Source: Pararge aegeria (Eukaryota > Arthropoda > Insecta > Lepidoptera > Nymphalidae). Taken from it: DNA of 64,000 nucleotides. The translations under genes were made by a program, and so were the position numbers. The DNA is taken from contig NC_053196.1 in the NCBI RefSeq assembly GCF_905163445.1, positions 17,447,501-17,511,500 on the forward strand, written 5' to 3'. Positions within the stretch are counted from its first letter, which is position 1, and each line of letters starts with the position of its first letter. Positions 23,489 through 36,723 of this stretch are shown piece by piece. Below the pieces are notes generated by a model. It saw only the letters and a list, made by a program, of their open reading frames with translations. It was not told where the DNA came from and ran no database searches.

Positions 23489-24714
23489 TATACTTTTTAT
23501 AATAATTATGTGGCGTTATGTCTCTATAAAAGTGGTGGTCTTTTATTATGTTATTTATTAATGGTATTTTTTTAATATCATATCAATATTGTACCCTGCA
23601 CGGGGGGAGGTAAGGGGGTAGGTAGTGACGAAAAATAACGATACGGGACTCTTACGAGGTCTCGTCATCGAATAATCAATACACGAACTGCCCACACACT
23701 TGTAAATATAGACGCGCAAGATCGTTACACGACCCGCTTACCATTATAGTAAACTACTATGCAAACACACATAACATATACGCAATAAGGGAACTTTAAA
23801 TTGGAGATTTTACCCTACCACACCCGTCTGTCTCATTCTGAAAACTATTCAAAATAATTGCTATTTTTCATTCTCATTCAAATATAAATAATAGTAAATA
23901 ATATATAATTTTTGACTGAACTGAACCCAAGTGCCCGGCCTGTGGCCGGGCACCCCTCGTATTCATGTTCTAACCTAACCTAACCTAAATCTAGTTTTGA
24001 CACCTTTAGACTTTAGATTCAAGATTTAATGTGAATATATGCATTAATAAAAACTCATTACTATTTTAATACTAGTTATGCTGCTGTTGATGCACTGATG
24101 AAAGCCAGATAGCTAGATCAGTGTTTAGTTAGTCGTAGTTGCCGGTGGACTGAGGTCTAAAGGAATCCAAACTAGTTTTAAAAGGTTTGGATAGGTTAGG
24201 TTAGGTTAGAACATGAATAAGACGGGTGTCACTTAGGTTCAGTTCCGTTTAAAAAAAAAAAACAAAAAACAAAACGTACCAATACAAAGTACTCTTATTC
24301 ATATTAGAAGATATTGTAAAATAACAATTAATTTAATTTTTTTTTTTTTTTTTTCACTTACACATTAGGCCCGTCGCGCCGCGCCACTACTATATGGGGC
24401 GAAGATGCGAAGTCGACGGCGACGACAAAGTACCGAGTCTAAGGAGACTGATGGCGGCGCCACACAGTGGTGTTATGTCTCTATAAAAGTGGTGGTCTTT
24501 TATTATGTTATTTATTAATGGTATTATTTTAATATCATATCAATATTGTACCCCGCACAGGGGGGAGGTACGGGTAGGTAGTGACGAAAAATAACGATAC
24601 GGGACTCTTACGAGGTCTCGCAATCGGAATGAGTACACTTTAAATATTTTAACGAGGTAAAATTTAAGGGCATTGAGGGTCTGGTGCCAGTGGTGGTTGA
24701 TTAAATCCACACAC
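23489..24714 (+). repeat. Satellite unit 23, type M
   Basis: Leader has three extra bases (TATAATAATTATG) and TGTACCCTGCAC. Spacer has the private CACGACCCGC and GGTGGACTGAGG. Confidence 0.92.
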
Positions 24715-24980
24715 TATACTTTTTATAATTATGTGGCGTTATGTCTCTATAAAAGTGGTGGTCTTTTATTATGTTATTTATTAATGGTATTATTTTAATA
24801 TCATATCAATATTGTACCCCGCACAGGGGGGAGGTACGGGTAGGTAGTGACGAAAAATAACGATACGGGACTCTTACGAGGTCTCGCAATCGGAATGAGT
24901 ACACTTTAAATATTTTAACGAGGTAAAATTTAAGGGCATTGAGGGTCTGGTGCCAGTGGTGGTTGATTAGATCCACACAC
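24715..24980 (+). repeat. Satellite unit 24, type S
   Basis: 266-bp S unit ending GATTAGATCC. Confidence 0.92.
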
Positions 24981-26407
24981 TATACTTTTTATAATTATGT
25001 GGCGTTATGTCTCTATAAAAGTGGTGGTCTTTTATTATGTTATTTATTAATGGTATTTTTTTAATATCATATCAATATTGTACCCCGCACGGGGGGAGGT
25101 AGGGGGGTAGGTAGTGACGAAAAATAACGGTACGGGACTCTTACGAGGTCTCGTAATCGGAATGAGTTTCTGCGACTACCATTGTTTGTCGCGGGTAACG
25201 GGGAATCAGGGTTCGATTCCGGTGAGGGAGCCTGAGAAACTGCTACCACATCCAAGGAAGGCAGCAGGCGCGCAAATTACCCACTCCCTGCACGGGGGGG
25301 GAGGTACGGGTAGGTAGTGACGAAAAATAACGATACGGGACTCTTACGAGGTCTCGTCATCGAATAATCAATACACGAACTGCCCACACACTTGTAAATA
25401 TAGACGCGCAAGATCGTTACACGAACCGCTTACCATTATAGTAAACTACTATGCAAACACACATAACATATACGCAATAAGGGAACTTTAAATTGGAGAT
25501 TTTACCCTACCACACCCGTCTGTCTCATTCTGAAAACTATTCAAAATAATTGCTATTTTTCATTCTCATTCAAATATAAATAATAGTAAATAATATATAA
25601 TTTTTGACTGAACTGAACCCAAGTGCCCGGCCTGTGGCCGGGCACCCCTCGTATTCATGTTCTAACCTAACCTAACCTAAATCTAGTTTTGACACCTTTA
25701 GACTTTAGATTCAAGATTTAATGTGAATATATGCATTAATAAAAACTCATTACTATTTTAATACTAGTTATGCTGCTGTTGATGCACTGATGAAAGCCAG
25801 ATAGCTAGATCAGTGTTAAGTTAGTCGTAGTTGTCGGTGGGCTGAGGTCTAAAGGAATCCAAACTAGTTTTAAAAGGTTTGGATAGGTTAGGTTAGGTTA
25901 GAACATGAATAAGACGGGTGTCACTTAGGTTCAGTTCCGTTTAAAAAAAAAAAAACAAAAAACAAAACGTACCAATACAAAGTACTCTTATTCATATTAG
26001 AAGATATTGTAAAATAACAATTAATTTAATTTTTTTTTTTTTTTTTTCACTTACACATTAGGCCCGTCGCGCCGCGCCACTACTATATGGGGCGAAGGTG
26101 CGAAGTCGACGGCGACGACAAAGTACCGAGTCTAAGGAGACTGATGGCGGCGCCACACAGTGGTGTTATGTCTCTATAAAAGTGGTGGTCTTTTATTATG
26201 TTATTTATTAATGGTATTATTTTAATATCATATCAATATTGTACCCCGCACAGGGGGGAGGTACGGGTAGGTAGTGACGAAAAATAACGATACGGGACTC
26301 TTACGAGGTCTCGCAATCGGAATGAGTACACTTTAAATATTTTAACGAGGTAAAATTTAAGGGCATTGAGGGTCTGGTGCCAGTGGTGGTTGATTAGATC
26401 CACACAC
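24981..26407 (+). repeat. Satellite unit 25, type L
   Basis: 18S a+b at 25085-25356 of the CTACCACATCC subtype, but a spacer with GTGTTAAGTTAG and TTGTCGG as in unit 8. The unit is a mosaic; the long match to 7606-12751 begins inside it at about 25335. Confidence 0.92.
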
Positions 26408-26463
26408 TATACTTTTTATAATTATGTGGCGTTATGTCTCTATAAAAGTGGTGGTCTTTTATT

Positions 26464-27620
26464 ATGTTATTTATTAATGGTATTTTTTTAATATCATATC
26501 AATATCTAGAGATGCTGATAGAAAAATACCAAGAGTTCAAGAGACCACTCTATATTGCATTTATCGACTACCAAAAAGCATTTGACTCTCTGTTCCATTC
26601 ATCAATTTGGGATACGCTACTCTCTCAAGAAGTACCACTAGACTACATAAAAACCATAAAAAATATCTATGATAACAGTACTAGTAGAGTGAAGCTAGAG
26701 ACTACAGGACCACCCATACAAATGGGCAGAGGTGTACGGCAGGGAGACCCACTCTCTCCAACTATCTTCATAGCAGTGCTACAGGCAAACTAAATTGGGA
26801 AAAAGTTGGCATAAATATAAAAGGACGTTACTTGAGTCATTTGAGATTTGCTGACGACATAGTCTTGCTCTCAGAAAATACAAACCAACTACAAGAAATG
26901 ATAAACGATCTATACCAAGAAAGTCGTAAAGTGGGCTTGGAAATCAACCTAACAAAAACAAATGTCATGACGAACCATACTGAAAGACCAATATACCTGG
27001 AAAAATCACCCCTAACATATGTAAAAGCCTACATTTACCTGGGAAAGCAAATTTCATTTAGCCAAGAAAATAACGAACAAGAAGTAGAGAGAAGAGTCAA
27101 CATCACATGGAAAAAGTTCTGGAGCTTCAAAGAAATACTCAAAAGTAAAATGTCCATACGAATGAAGACGAGAGTCATGAACACCTGCCTACTGCCCTCA
27201 TTAACATACGCCTGCCAAACTTGGAAATTTACCAGAAAAGTAAAAAACAAAATTATATCCAGCCAAAGGAGTATGGAGAGGAGCATTATGAAAATAAGGA
27301 AAATCCAAAAGATCCGCCACACTCATATAAGACAGAAAACTCAAGCCATTGACGCTCTCAATTATTCACAAAAGCTCAAATGGCGATGGGCTGGTCACGT
27401 AGCGAGGCTAAGCGACGACAGATGGACAAGAAAGACAACACAATGGACAGGCCCACTAGGACAGAGAAAGAGAGGAAGACCAAATGCACGCTGGGTAGAC
27501 GATATCATAAAAGTAGCAGGTCCTCATTGGTTACGAGCGGCAGAGAATAGAGAGTACTGGTCTTCTCTGGAGGAGGCCTTTACCTTTCATGGAGAGGGTT
27601 CTTGCCTAAAAAAACATTAA
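26464..27620 (+). pseudogene. Reverse transcriptase fragment, frameshifted (copy 2)
   Basis: Same two broken frames as copy 1: 26464-26793 (motifs FIDYQKAFD and RQGDPLSP) and 26832-27620 (FADD and the C-terminal tail). The 10-bp deletion is at about 26786 and leads to TAA at 26791-26793. No difference from copy 1 in the translated frames. Not expected to give an active polymerase. Confidence 0.9.
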
Positions 27621-27887
27621 ATTGAATACTGCGAAGATGTTATGCAAATTATAACACTAACTTAAATCGACAACTAATGAATTTACTTATACATTTTTAA
27701 ATGAAACTACAAAAATAAAATGGATTTTAATATATTATTATTATATTGTAATTATTTGCTAATCATAATCACATTAATTTTAATTTATTTATTTCTAATC
27801 TATTCTATATGCACACTGTAAATGAAATTGTACTATGGAACGCAAGAAATAAAAGGCTTTTTATTTTATTTTTTTTATTTATTTATT
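26506..27887 (+). mobile_element. 5'-truncated RTE-like non-LTR retrotransposon, copy 2
   Basis: 1382 bp, same length and the same 9-bp target-site duplication (26497-26505 and 27888-27896) as copy 1, including the 10-bp internal deletion. It was copied as part of the satellite, not by retrotransposition. Confidence 0.9.
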
Positions 27888-28065
27888 TATCAATATTGTA
27901 CCCCGCACGGGGGGAGGTAGGGGGGTAGGTAGTGACGAAAAATAACGATACGGGACTCTTACGAGGTCTCGCAATCGGAATGAGTACACTTTAAATATTT
28001 TAACGAGGTAAAATTTAAGGGCATTGAGGGTCTGGTGCCAGTGGTGGTTGATTAGATCCACACAC

Positions 28066-29508
28066 TATACTTTTTATAATTATGTGGCGTTATGTCTCTA
28101 TAAAAGTGGTGGTCTTTTATTATGTTATTTATTAATGGTATTTTTTTAATATCATATCAATATTGTACCCCGCACGGGGGGAGGTAGGGGGGTAGGTAGT
28201 GACGAAAAATAACGGTACGGGACTCTTACGAGGTCTCGTAATCGGAATGAGTTTCTGCGACTACCATTGTTTGTCGCGGGTAACGGGGAATCAGGGTTCG
28301 ATTCCGGTGAGTGAGCCTGAGAAACTGCTACGACATCCAAGGAAGGCAGCAGGCGCGCAAATTACCCACTCCCTGCACGGGGGGGGAGGTACGGGTAGGT
28401 AGTGACGAAAAATAACATTACGGGACTCTTACGAGGTCTCGTCATCGAATAATCAATACACGAACTGCCCACACACTTGTAAATATAGACGCGCAAGATC
28501 GTTACACGAACCGCTTACCATTATAGTAAACTACTATGCAAACACACATAACATATACGCAATAAGGGAACTTTAAATTGGAGATTTAACCCTACCACAC
28601 CCGTCTGTCTCATTCTGAAAACTATTCAAAATAATTGCTATTTTTCATTCTCATTCAAATATAAATAATAGTAAATAATATATAATTTTTGACTGAACTG
28701 AACCCAAGTGCCCGGCATGTGGCCGGGCACCCCTCGTATTCATGTTCTAACCTAACCTAACCTAAATCTAGTTTTGACACCTTTAGACTTTAGATTCAAG
28801 ATTTAATGTGAATATATGCATTAATAAAAACTCATTACTATTTTAATACTAGTTATGCTGCTGTTGATGCACTGATGAAAGCCAGATAGCTAGATCAGTG
28901 TTTAGTTAGTCGTAGTTGCCGGTGGGCTGAGGTCTAAAGGAATCCAAACTAGTTTTAAAAGGTTTGGATAGGTTAGGTTAGGTTAGAACATGAATAAGAC
29001 GGGTGCCCGGCCGCAGGCCGGTCACTTAGGTTCAGTTCCGTTTAAAAAAAAGAAAAACAAAAAAAAAAACGTACCAATACAAAGTACTCTTATTCATATT
29101 AGAAGATATTGTAAAATAACAATTAATTTAATTTTTTTTTTTTTTTTTCACTTACACATTAGGCCCGTCGCGCCGCGCCACTACTATATGGGGCGAAGGT
29201 GCGAAGTCGACGGCGACGACAAAGTACCGAGTCTAAGGAGACTGATGGCGGCGCCACACAGTGGTGTTATGTCTCTATAAAAGTGGTGGTCTTTTATTAT
29301 GTTATTTATTAATGGTATTATTTTAATATCATATCAATATTGTACCCCGCACAGGGGGGAGGTACGGGTAGGTAGTGACGAAAAATAACGATACGGGACT
29401 CTTACGAGGTCTCGCAATCGGAATGAGTACACTTTAAATATTTTAACGAGGTAAAATTTAAGGGCATTGAGGGTCTGGTGCCAGTGGTGGTTGATTAGAT
29501 CCACACAC
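28066..29508 (+). repeat. Satellite unit 27, type L
   Basis: 18S a+b at 28170-28441; carries GGTGAGTGAGCC, GAGATTTAACC, GGCATGTGGCC and the right-arm hairpin, all as in the unit at 10339. Confidence 0.93.
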
Positions 29509-30933
29509 TATACTTTTTATAATTATGTGGCGTTATGTCTCTATAAAAGTGGTGGTCTTTTATTATGTTATTTATTAATGGTATTTTTTTAATATCATAT
29601 CAATATTGTACCCCGCACGGGGGGAGGTAGGGGGGTAGGTAGTGACGAAAAATAACGGTACGGGACTCTTACGAGGTCTCGTAATCGGAATGAGTTTCTG
29701 CGACTACCATTGTTTGTCGCGGGTAACGGGGAATCAGGGTTCGATTCCGGTGAGGGAGCCTGAGAAACTGCTACCACATCCAAGGAAGGCAGCAGGCGCG
29801 CAAATTACCCACTCCCTGCACGGGGGGGGAGGTACGGGTAGGTAGTGACGAAAAATAACGATACGGGACTCTTACGAGGTCTCGTCATCGAATAATCAAT
29901 ACACGAACTGCCCACACACTTGTAAATATAGACGCGCAAGATCGTTACACCAACCGCTTACCATTATAGTAAACTACTATGCAAACACACATAACATATA
30001 CGCAATAAGGGAACTTTAAATTGGAGATTTTACCCTACCACACCCGTCTGTCTCATTCTGAAAACTATTCAAAATAATTGCTATTTTTCATTCTCATTCA
30101 AATATAAATAATAGTAAATAATATATAATTTTTGACTGAACTGAACCCAAGTGCCCGGCCTGTGGCCGGGCACCCCTCGTATTCATGTTCTAACCTAACC
30201 TAACCTAAATCTAGTTTTGACACCTTTAGACTTTAGATTCAAGATTTAATGTGAATATATGCATTAATAAAAACTCATTACTATTTTAATACTAGTTATG
30301 CTGCTGTTGATGCACTGATGAAAGCCAGATAGCTAGATCAGTGTTTAGTTAGTCGTAGTTGCCGGTGGGCTGAGGTCTAAAGGAATCCAAACTAGTTTTA
30401 AAAGGTTTGGATAGGTTAGGTTAGGTTAGAACATGAATAAGACGGGTGTCACTTAGGTTCAGTTCCGTTTAAAAAAAAAAAAACAAAAAACAAAACGTAC
30501 CAATACAAAGTACTCTTATTCATATTAGAAGATATTGTAAAATAACAATTAATTTAATTTTTTTTTTTTTTTTCACTTACACATTAGGCCCGTCGCGCCG
30601 CGCCACTACTATATGGGGCGAAGGTGCGAAGTCGACGGCGACGACAAAGTACCGAGTCTAAGGAGACTGATGGCGGCGCCACACAGTGGCGTTATGTCTC
30701 TATAAAAGTGGTGGTCTCTTATTATGTTATTTATTAATGGTATTATTTTAATATCATATCAATATTGTACCCCGCACAGGGGGGAGGTACGGGTAGGTAG
30801 TGACGAAAAATAACGATACGGGACTCTTACGAGGTCTCGCAATCGGAATGAGTACACTTTAAATATTTTAACGAGGTAAAATTTAAGGGCATTGAGGGTC
30901 TGGTGCCAGTGGTGGTTGATTAGATCCACACAC
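29509..30933 (+). repeat. Satellite unit 28, type L
   Basis: 18S a+b at 29613-29884; TACACCAACCGC as at 11782. Departs from that unit at the A-rich tract (about 30470), which marks the duplication edge. Confidence 0.92.
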
Positions 30934-31199
30934 TATACTTTTTATAATTATGTGGCGTTATGTCTCTATAAAAGTGGTGGTCTTTTATTATGTTATTTAT
31001 TAATGGTATTATTTTAATATCATATCAATATTGTACCCCGCACAGGGGGGAGGTACGGGTAGGTAGTGACGAAAAATAACGATACGGGACTCTTACGAGG
31101 TCTCGCAATCGGAATGAGTACACTTTAAATATTTTAACGAGGTAAAATTTAAGGGCATTGAGGGTCTGGTGCCAGTGGTGGTTGATTAGATCCACACAC
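30934..31199 (+). repeat. Satellite unit 29, type S
   Basis: 266-bp S unit, ATTTTAATATC leader. Confidence 0.92.
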
Positions 31200-32394
31200 T
31201 ATACTTTTTATAATTATGTGGCGTTATGTCTCTATAAAAGTGGTGGTCTTTTATTATGTTATTTATTAATGGTATTTTTTTAATATCATATCAATATTGT
31301 ACCCCGCACGGGGGAGGTAGGGGGGTAGGTAGTGACGAAAAATAACGATACGGGACTCTTACGAGGTCTCGTAATCGGAATGAGTTTCTGCGACTACCAT
31401 TGTTTGTCGCGGGTAACGGGGAATCAGGGTTCGATTCCGGTGAGGGAGCCTGAGAAACTGCTACCACATCCAAGGAAGGCAGCAGGCGCGCAAATTACCC
31501 ACTCCCTGCACGGGGGGGGAGGTACGGGTAGGTAGTGACGAAAAATAACGATACGGGACTCTTACGAGGTCTCGTCATCGAATAATCAATACACGAACTG
31601 CCCACACACTTGTAAATATAGACGCGCAAGATCGTTACACGAACCGCTTACCATTATAGTAAACTACTATGCAAACACACATAACATATACGCGATGAGG
31701 GAACTTTAAATTGGAGATTTTACCCTACCACACCCGTCTGTCTCATTCTGAAAACTATTCAAAATAATTGCTATTTTTCATTCTCATTCAAATATAAATA
31801 ATAGTAAATAATATATAATTTATGACTGAACTGAACCCAAGTGCCCGGCCCGTGGCCGGGCACCCCTCGTATTCATGTTCTAACCTAACCTAACCTAAAT
31901 CTAGTTTTGACACCTTTAGACTTTAGATTCAAGATTTAATGTGAATATATGCATTAATAAAAACTCATTACTATTTTAATACTAGTTATGCTGCTGTTGA
32001 TGCACTGATGAAAGCCAGATAGCTAGATCAGTGTTTAGTTAGTCGTAGTTGCCGGTGGGCTGAGGTCTAAAGGAATCCAAACTAGTTTTAAAAGGTTTGG
32101 ATAGGTTAGGTTAGGTTAGAACATGAATAAGACGGATGCCCGGCCGCAGGCCGGTCACTTAGGTTCAGTTCCGTTTAAAAAAAAAAAAAACAAAAAACAA
32201 AACGTACCAATACAAAGTACTCTTATTCATATTAGAAGATATTGTAAAATAACAATTAATTTAATTTTTTTATTTTTTTTTTCACTTACACATTAGGCCC
32301 GTCGCGCCGCGCTACTACTATATGGGGCGAAGGTGCGAAGTCGACGGCGACGACAAAGTACCGAGTCTAAGGAGACTGATGGCGGCGCCACACA
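31200..32394 (+). repeat. Satellite unit 30, type L without its S-like end
   Basis: 18S a+b at about 31304-31574, with one G fewer in GCACGGGGG. Private CGCGATGAGG, TTTATGACTG and GACGGATGCCCGG; the T run holds an A; GCGCTACTAC replaces GCGCCACTAC. It is more diverged than its neighbours. The second leader passes directly into the 18S a+b of the next unit. Confidence 0.9.
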
Positions 32395-33803
32395 GTGGCG
32401 TTATGTCTCTATAAAAGTGGTGGTCTTTTATTATGTTATTTATTAATGGTATTATTTTAATATCATATCAATATTGTACCCCGCACAGGGGGGAGGTACG
32501 GGGTAGGTAGTGACGAAAAATAACGATACGGGACTCTTACGAGGTCACGTAATCGGAATGAGTTTCTGCGACTACCATTGTTTGTCGCGGGTAACGGGGA
32601 ATCAGGGTTCGATTCCGGTGAGGGAGCCTGAGAAACTGCTACCACATCCAAGGAAGGCAGCAGGCGCGCAAATTACCCACTCCCTGCACGGGGGGGGGAG
32701 GTACGGGTAGGTAGTGACGAAAAATAACGATACGGGACTCTTACGAGGTCTCGTCATCGAATAATCAATACACGAATTGCCCACACACTTGTAAATATAG
32801 ACGCGCAAGATCGTTACACGAACCGCTTACCATTATAGTAAACTACTATGCAAACACACATAACATATACGCAATAAGGGAACTTTAAATTGGAGATTTT
32901 ACCTTACCACACCCGTCTGTCTCATTCTGAAAACTATTCAAAATAATTGCTATTTTTCATTCTCATTCAAATATAAATAATAGTAAATAATATATAATTT
33001 TTGACTGAACTGAACCCAAGTGCCCGGCCTGTGGCCGGGCACCCTTCGTATTCATGTTCTAACCTAACCTAACCTAAATCTAGTTTTGACACCTTTAGAC
33101 TTTAGATTCAAGATTTAATGTGAATATATGCATTAATAAAAACTCATTACTATTTTAATACTAGTTATGCTGCTGTTGATGCACTGATGAAAGCCAGATA
33201 GCTAGATCAGTGTTTAGTTAGTCGAAGTTGCCGGTGGGCTGAGGTCTAAAGGAATCCAAACTAGTTTTAAAAGGTTTGGATAGGTTAGGTTAGGTTAGAA
33301 CATGAATAAGACGGGTGTCACTTAGGTTCAGTTCCGTTTAAAAAAAAAATAACAAAAAACAAAACGTACCAATACAAAGTACTCTTATTCATATTAGAAG
33401 ATATTGTAAAATAACAATTAATTTAATTTTTTTTTTTTTTTTTCACTTACACATTAGGCCCGTCGCGCCGCGCCACTACTATATGGGGCGAAGGTGCGAA
33501 GTCGACGGCGACGACAAAGTACCGAGTCTAAGGAGACTGATGGCGGCGCCACACAGTGGCGTTATGTCTCTATAAAAGTGGTGGTCTCTTATTATGTTAT
33601 TTATTAATGGTATTATTTTAATATCATATCAATATTGTACCCCGCACAGGGGGGAGGTACGGGTAGGTAGTGACGAAAAATAACGATACGGGACTCTTAC
33701 GAGGTCTCGCAATCGGAATGAGTACACTTTAAATATTTTAACGAGGTAAAATTTAAGGGCATTGAGGGTCTGGTGCCAGTGGTGGTTGATTAGATCCACA
33801 CAC
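32395..33803 (+). repeat. Satellite unit 31, type L starting at a shortened leader
   Basis: Starts at GTGGCGTTATG instead of TATACTTTTT, so about one S length is missing at the join. 18S a+b at about 32480-32753, with GGTCACGTAATCGG. Several private changes: CACGAATTGCCC, TACCTTACC, CACCCTTCG, GTCGAAGTTG. Confidence 0.9.
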
Positions 33804-35028
33804 TATACTTTTTATAATTATGTGGCGTTATGTCTCTATAAAAGTGGTGGTCTTTTATTATGTTATTTATTAATGGTATTTTTTTAATATCATATCAATA
33901 TTGTACCCCGCACGGGGGGAGGTAGGGGGGTAGGTAGTGACGAAAAATAACGGTACGGGACTCTTACGAGGTCTCGTAATCGGAATGAGTTTCTGCGACT
34001 ACCATTGTTTGTCGCGGGTAACGGGGAATCAGGGTTCGATTCCGGTGAGGGAGCCTGAGAAACTGCTACGACATCCAAGGAAGGCAGCAGGCGCGCAAAT
34101 TACCCACTCCCTGCACGGGGGGGGAGGTACGGGTAGGTAGTGACGAAAAATAACATTACGGGACTCTTACGAGATCTCGTCATCGAATAATCAATACACG
34201 AACTGCCCACACACTTGTAAATATAGACGCGCAAGATCGTTACACGAACCGCTTACCATTATAGTAAACTACTATGCAAACACACATAACATATACGCAA
34301 TAAGGGAACTTTAAATTGGAGATTGAACCCTACCACACCCGTCTGTCTCATTCTGAAAACTATTCAAAATAATTGCTATTTTTCATTCTCATTCAAATAT
34401 AAATAATAGTAAATAATATATAATTTTTGACTGAACTGAACCCAAGTGCCCGGCCTGTGGCCGGGCACCCCTCGTATTCATGTTCTAACCTAACCTAACC
34501 TAAATCTAGTTTTGACACCTTTAGACTTTAGATTCAAGATTTAATGTGAATATATGCATTAATAAAAACTCATTACTATTTTAATACTAGTTATGCTGCT
34601 GTTGATGCACTGATGAAAGCCAGATAGCTAGATCTGTGTTTAGTTAGTCGTAGTTGCCGGTGGGCTGAGGTCTAAAGGAATCCAAACTAGTTTTAAAAGG
34701 TTTGGATAGGTTAGGTTAGGTTAGAACATGAATAAGACGGGTGCCCGGCCGCAGGCCGGTCACTTAGGTTCAGTTCCGTTTAAAAAAAAGAAAAACAAAA
34801 AACAAAACGTACCAATACAAAGTACTCTTATTCATTTTAGAAGATATTGTAAAATAACAATTAATTTAATTTTTTTACGAGGTACGGGTAGGTAGTGACG
34901 AAAAATAACGATACGGGACTCTTACGAGGTCTCGCAATCGGAATGAGTACACTTTAAATATTTTAACGAGGTAAAATTTAAGGGCATTGAGGGTCTGGTG
35001 CCAGTGGTGGTTGATTAGATCCACACAC
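33804..35028 (+). repeat. Satellite unit 32, type L with internal deletion
   Basis: Copy of unit 13 with the same deletion after the T run (about 34876) and the same private changes; 18S a+b at 33908-34179. The pair shows the deletion arose once and was then duplicated. Confidence 0.93.
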
Positions 35029-36456
35029 TATACTTTTTATAATTATGTGGCGTTATGTCTCTATAAAAGTGGTGGTCTTTTATTATGTTATTTATTAATG
35101 GTATTTTTTTAATATCATATCAATATTGTACCCCGCACGGGGGGAGGTAGGGGGGTAGGTAGTGACGAAAAATAACGATACGGGACTCTTACGAGGTCTC
35201 GTAATCGGAATGAGTTTCTGCGACTACCATTGTTTGTCGCGGGTAACGGGGAATCAGGGTTCGATTCCGGTGAGGGAGCCTGAGAAACTGCTACCACATC
35301 CAAGGAAGGCAGCAGGCGCGCAAATTACCCACTCCCTGCACGCGGGGGGGAGGTACGGGTAGGTAGTGACGAAAAATAACGATACGGGACTCTTACGAGG
35401 TCTCGTCATCGAATAATCAATACACGAACTGCCCACACACTTGTAAATATAGACGCGCAAGATCGTTACACGAACCGCTTACCATTATAGTAAACTACTA
35501 TGCAAACACACATAACATATACGCAATAAGGGAACTTTAAATTGGAGATTTTACCCTACCACACCCGTCTGTCTCATTCTGAAAACTATTCAAAATAATT
35601 GCTATTTTTCATTCTCATTCAAATATAAATAATAGTAAATAATATATAATTTTTGACTGAACTGAACCCAAGTGCCCGGCCTGCGGCCGGGCACCCCTCG
35701 TATTCTTGTTCTAACCTAACCTAACCTAAATCTAGTTTTGACACCTTTAGACTTTAGATTCAAGATTTAATGTGAATATATGCATTAATAAAAACTCATT
35801 ACTATTTTAATACTAGTTATGCTGCTGTTGATGCACTGATGAAAGCCAGATAGCTAGATCAGTGTTTAGTTAGTCGTAGTTGCCGGTGGGCTGAGGTCTA
35901 AAGGAATCCAAACTAGTTTTAAAAGGTTTGGATAGGTTAGGTTAGGTTAGAACATGAATAAGACGGGTGTCACTTAGGTTCAGTTCCGTTTAAAAAAAAA
36001 AAAACAAAAAACAAAACGTACCAATACAAAGTACTCTTATTCATATTAGAAGATATTGTAAAATAACAATTAATTTAATTTTTTTTTTTTTTTTTTCACT
36101 TACACATTAGGCCCGTCGCGCCGCGCCACTACTATATGGGGCGAAGATGCGAAGTCGACGGCGACGACAAAGTACCGAGTCTAAGGAGACTGATGGCGGC
36201 GCCACACAGTGGTGTTATGTCTCTATAAAAGTGGTGGTCTTTTATTATGTTATTTATTAATGGTATTATTTTAATATCATATCAATATTGTACCCCGCAC
36301 AGGGGGGAGGTACGGGTAGGTAGTGACGAAAAATAACGATACGGGACTCTTACGAGGTCTCGCAATCGGAATGAGTACACTTTAAATATTTTAACGAGGT
36401 AAAATTTAAGGGCATTGAGGGTCTGGTGCCAGTGGTGGTTGATTAAATCCACACAC
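35029..36456 (+). repeat. Satellite unit 33, type L
   Basis: 18S a+b at 35133-35405 with CACGCGGGGG; ATTCTTGTTC as at 15861. Ends GATTAAATCC where its partner ends GATTAGATCC. Confidence 0.92.
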
Positions 36457-36723
36457 TATACTTTTTATAATTATGTGGCGTTATGTCTCTATAAAAGTGG
36501 TGGTCTTTTATTATGTTATTTATTAATGGTATTTTTTTAATATCATATCAATATTGTACCCCGCACGGGGGGAGGTAGGGGGGTAGGTAGTGACGAAAAA
36601 TAACGGTACGGGACTCTTACGAGGTCTCGCAATCGGAATGAGTACACTTTAAATATTTTAACGAGGTAAAATTTAAGGGCATTGAGGGTCTGGTGCCAGT
36701 GGTGTTTGATTAAATCCACACAC
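36457..36723 (+). repeat. Satellite unit 34, type S
   Basis: 267 bp, GTGGTGTTTG variant; partner of 17289. Confidence 0.92.

Larger units (their letters stand above)
26408..28065 (+). repeat. Satellite unit 26, type S interrupted by retrotransposon
   Basis: S unit with the same insertion and junctions as the unit at 8679, without the 2-bp ACGCGGG insertion. Confidence 0.95.
25335..30478 (+). repeat. Higher-order duplication C, right copy
   Basis: Right partner of 7606-12751. It differs by a 2-bp indel after the retrotransposon; I noticed no other change. Confidence 0.85.
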
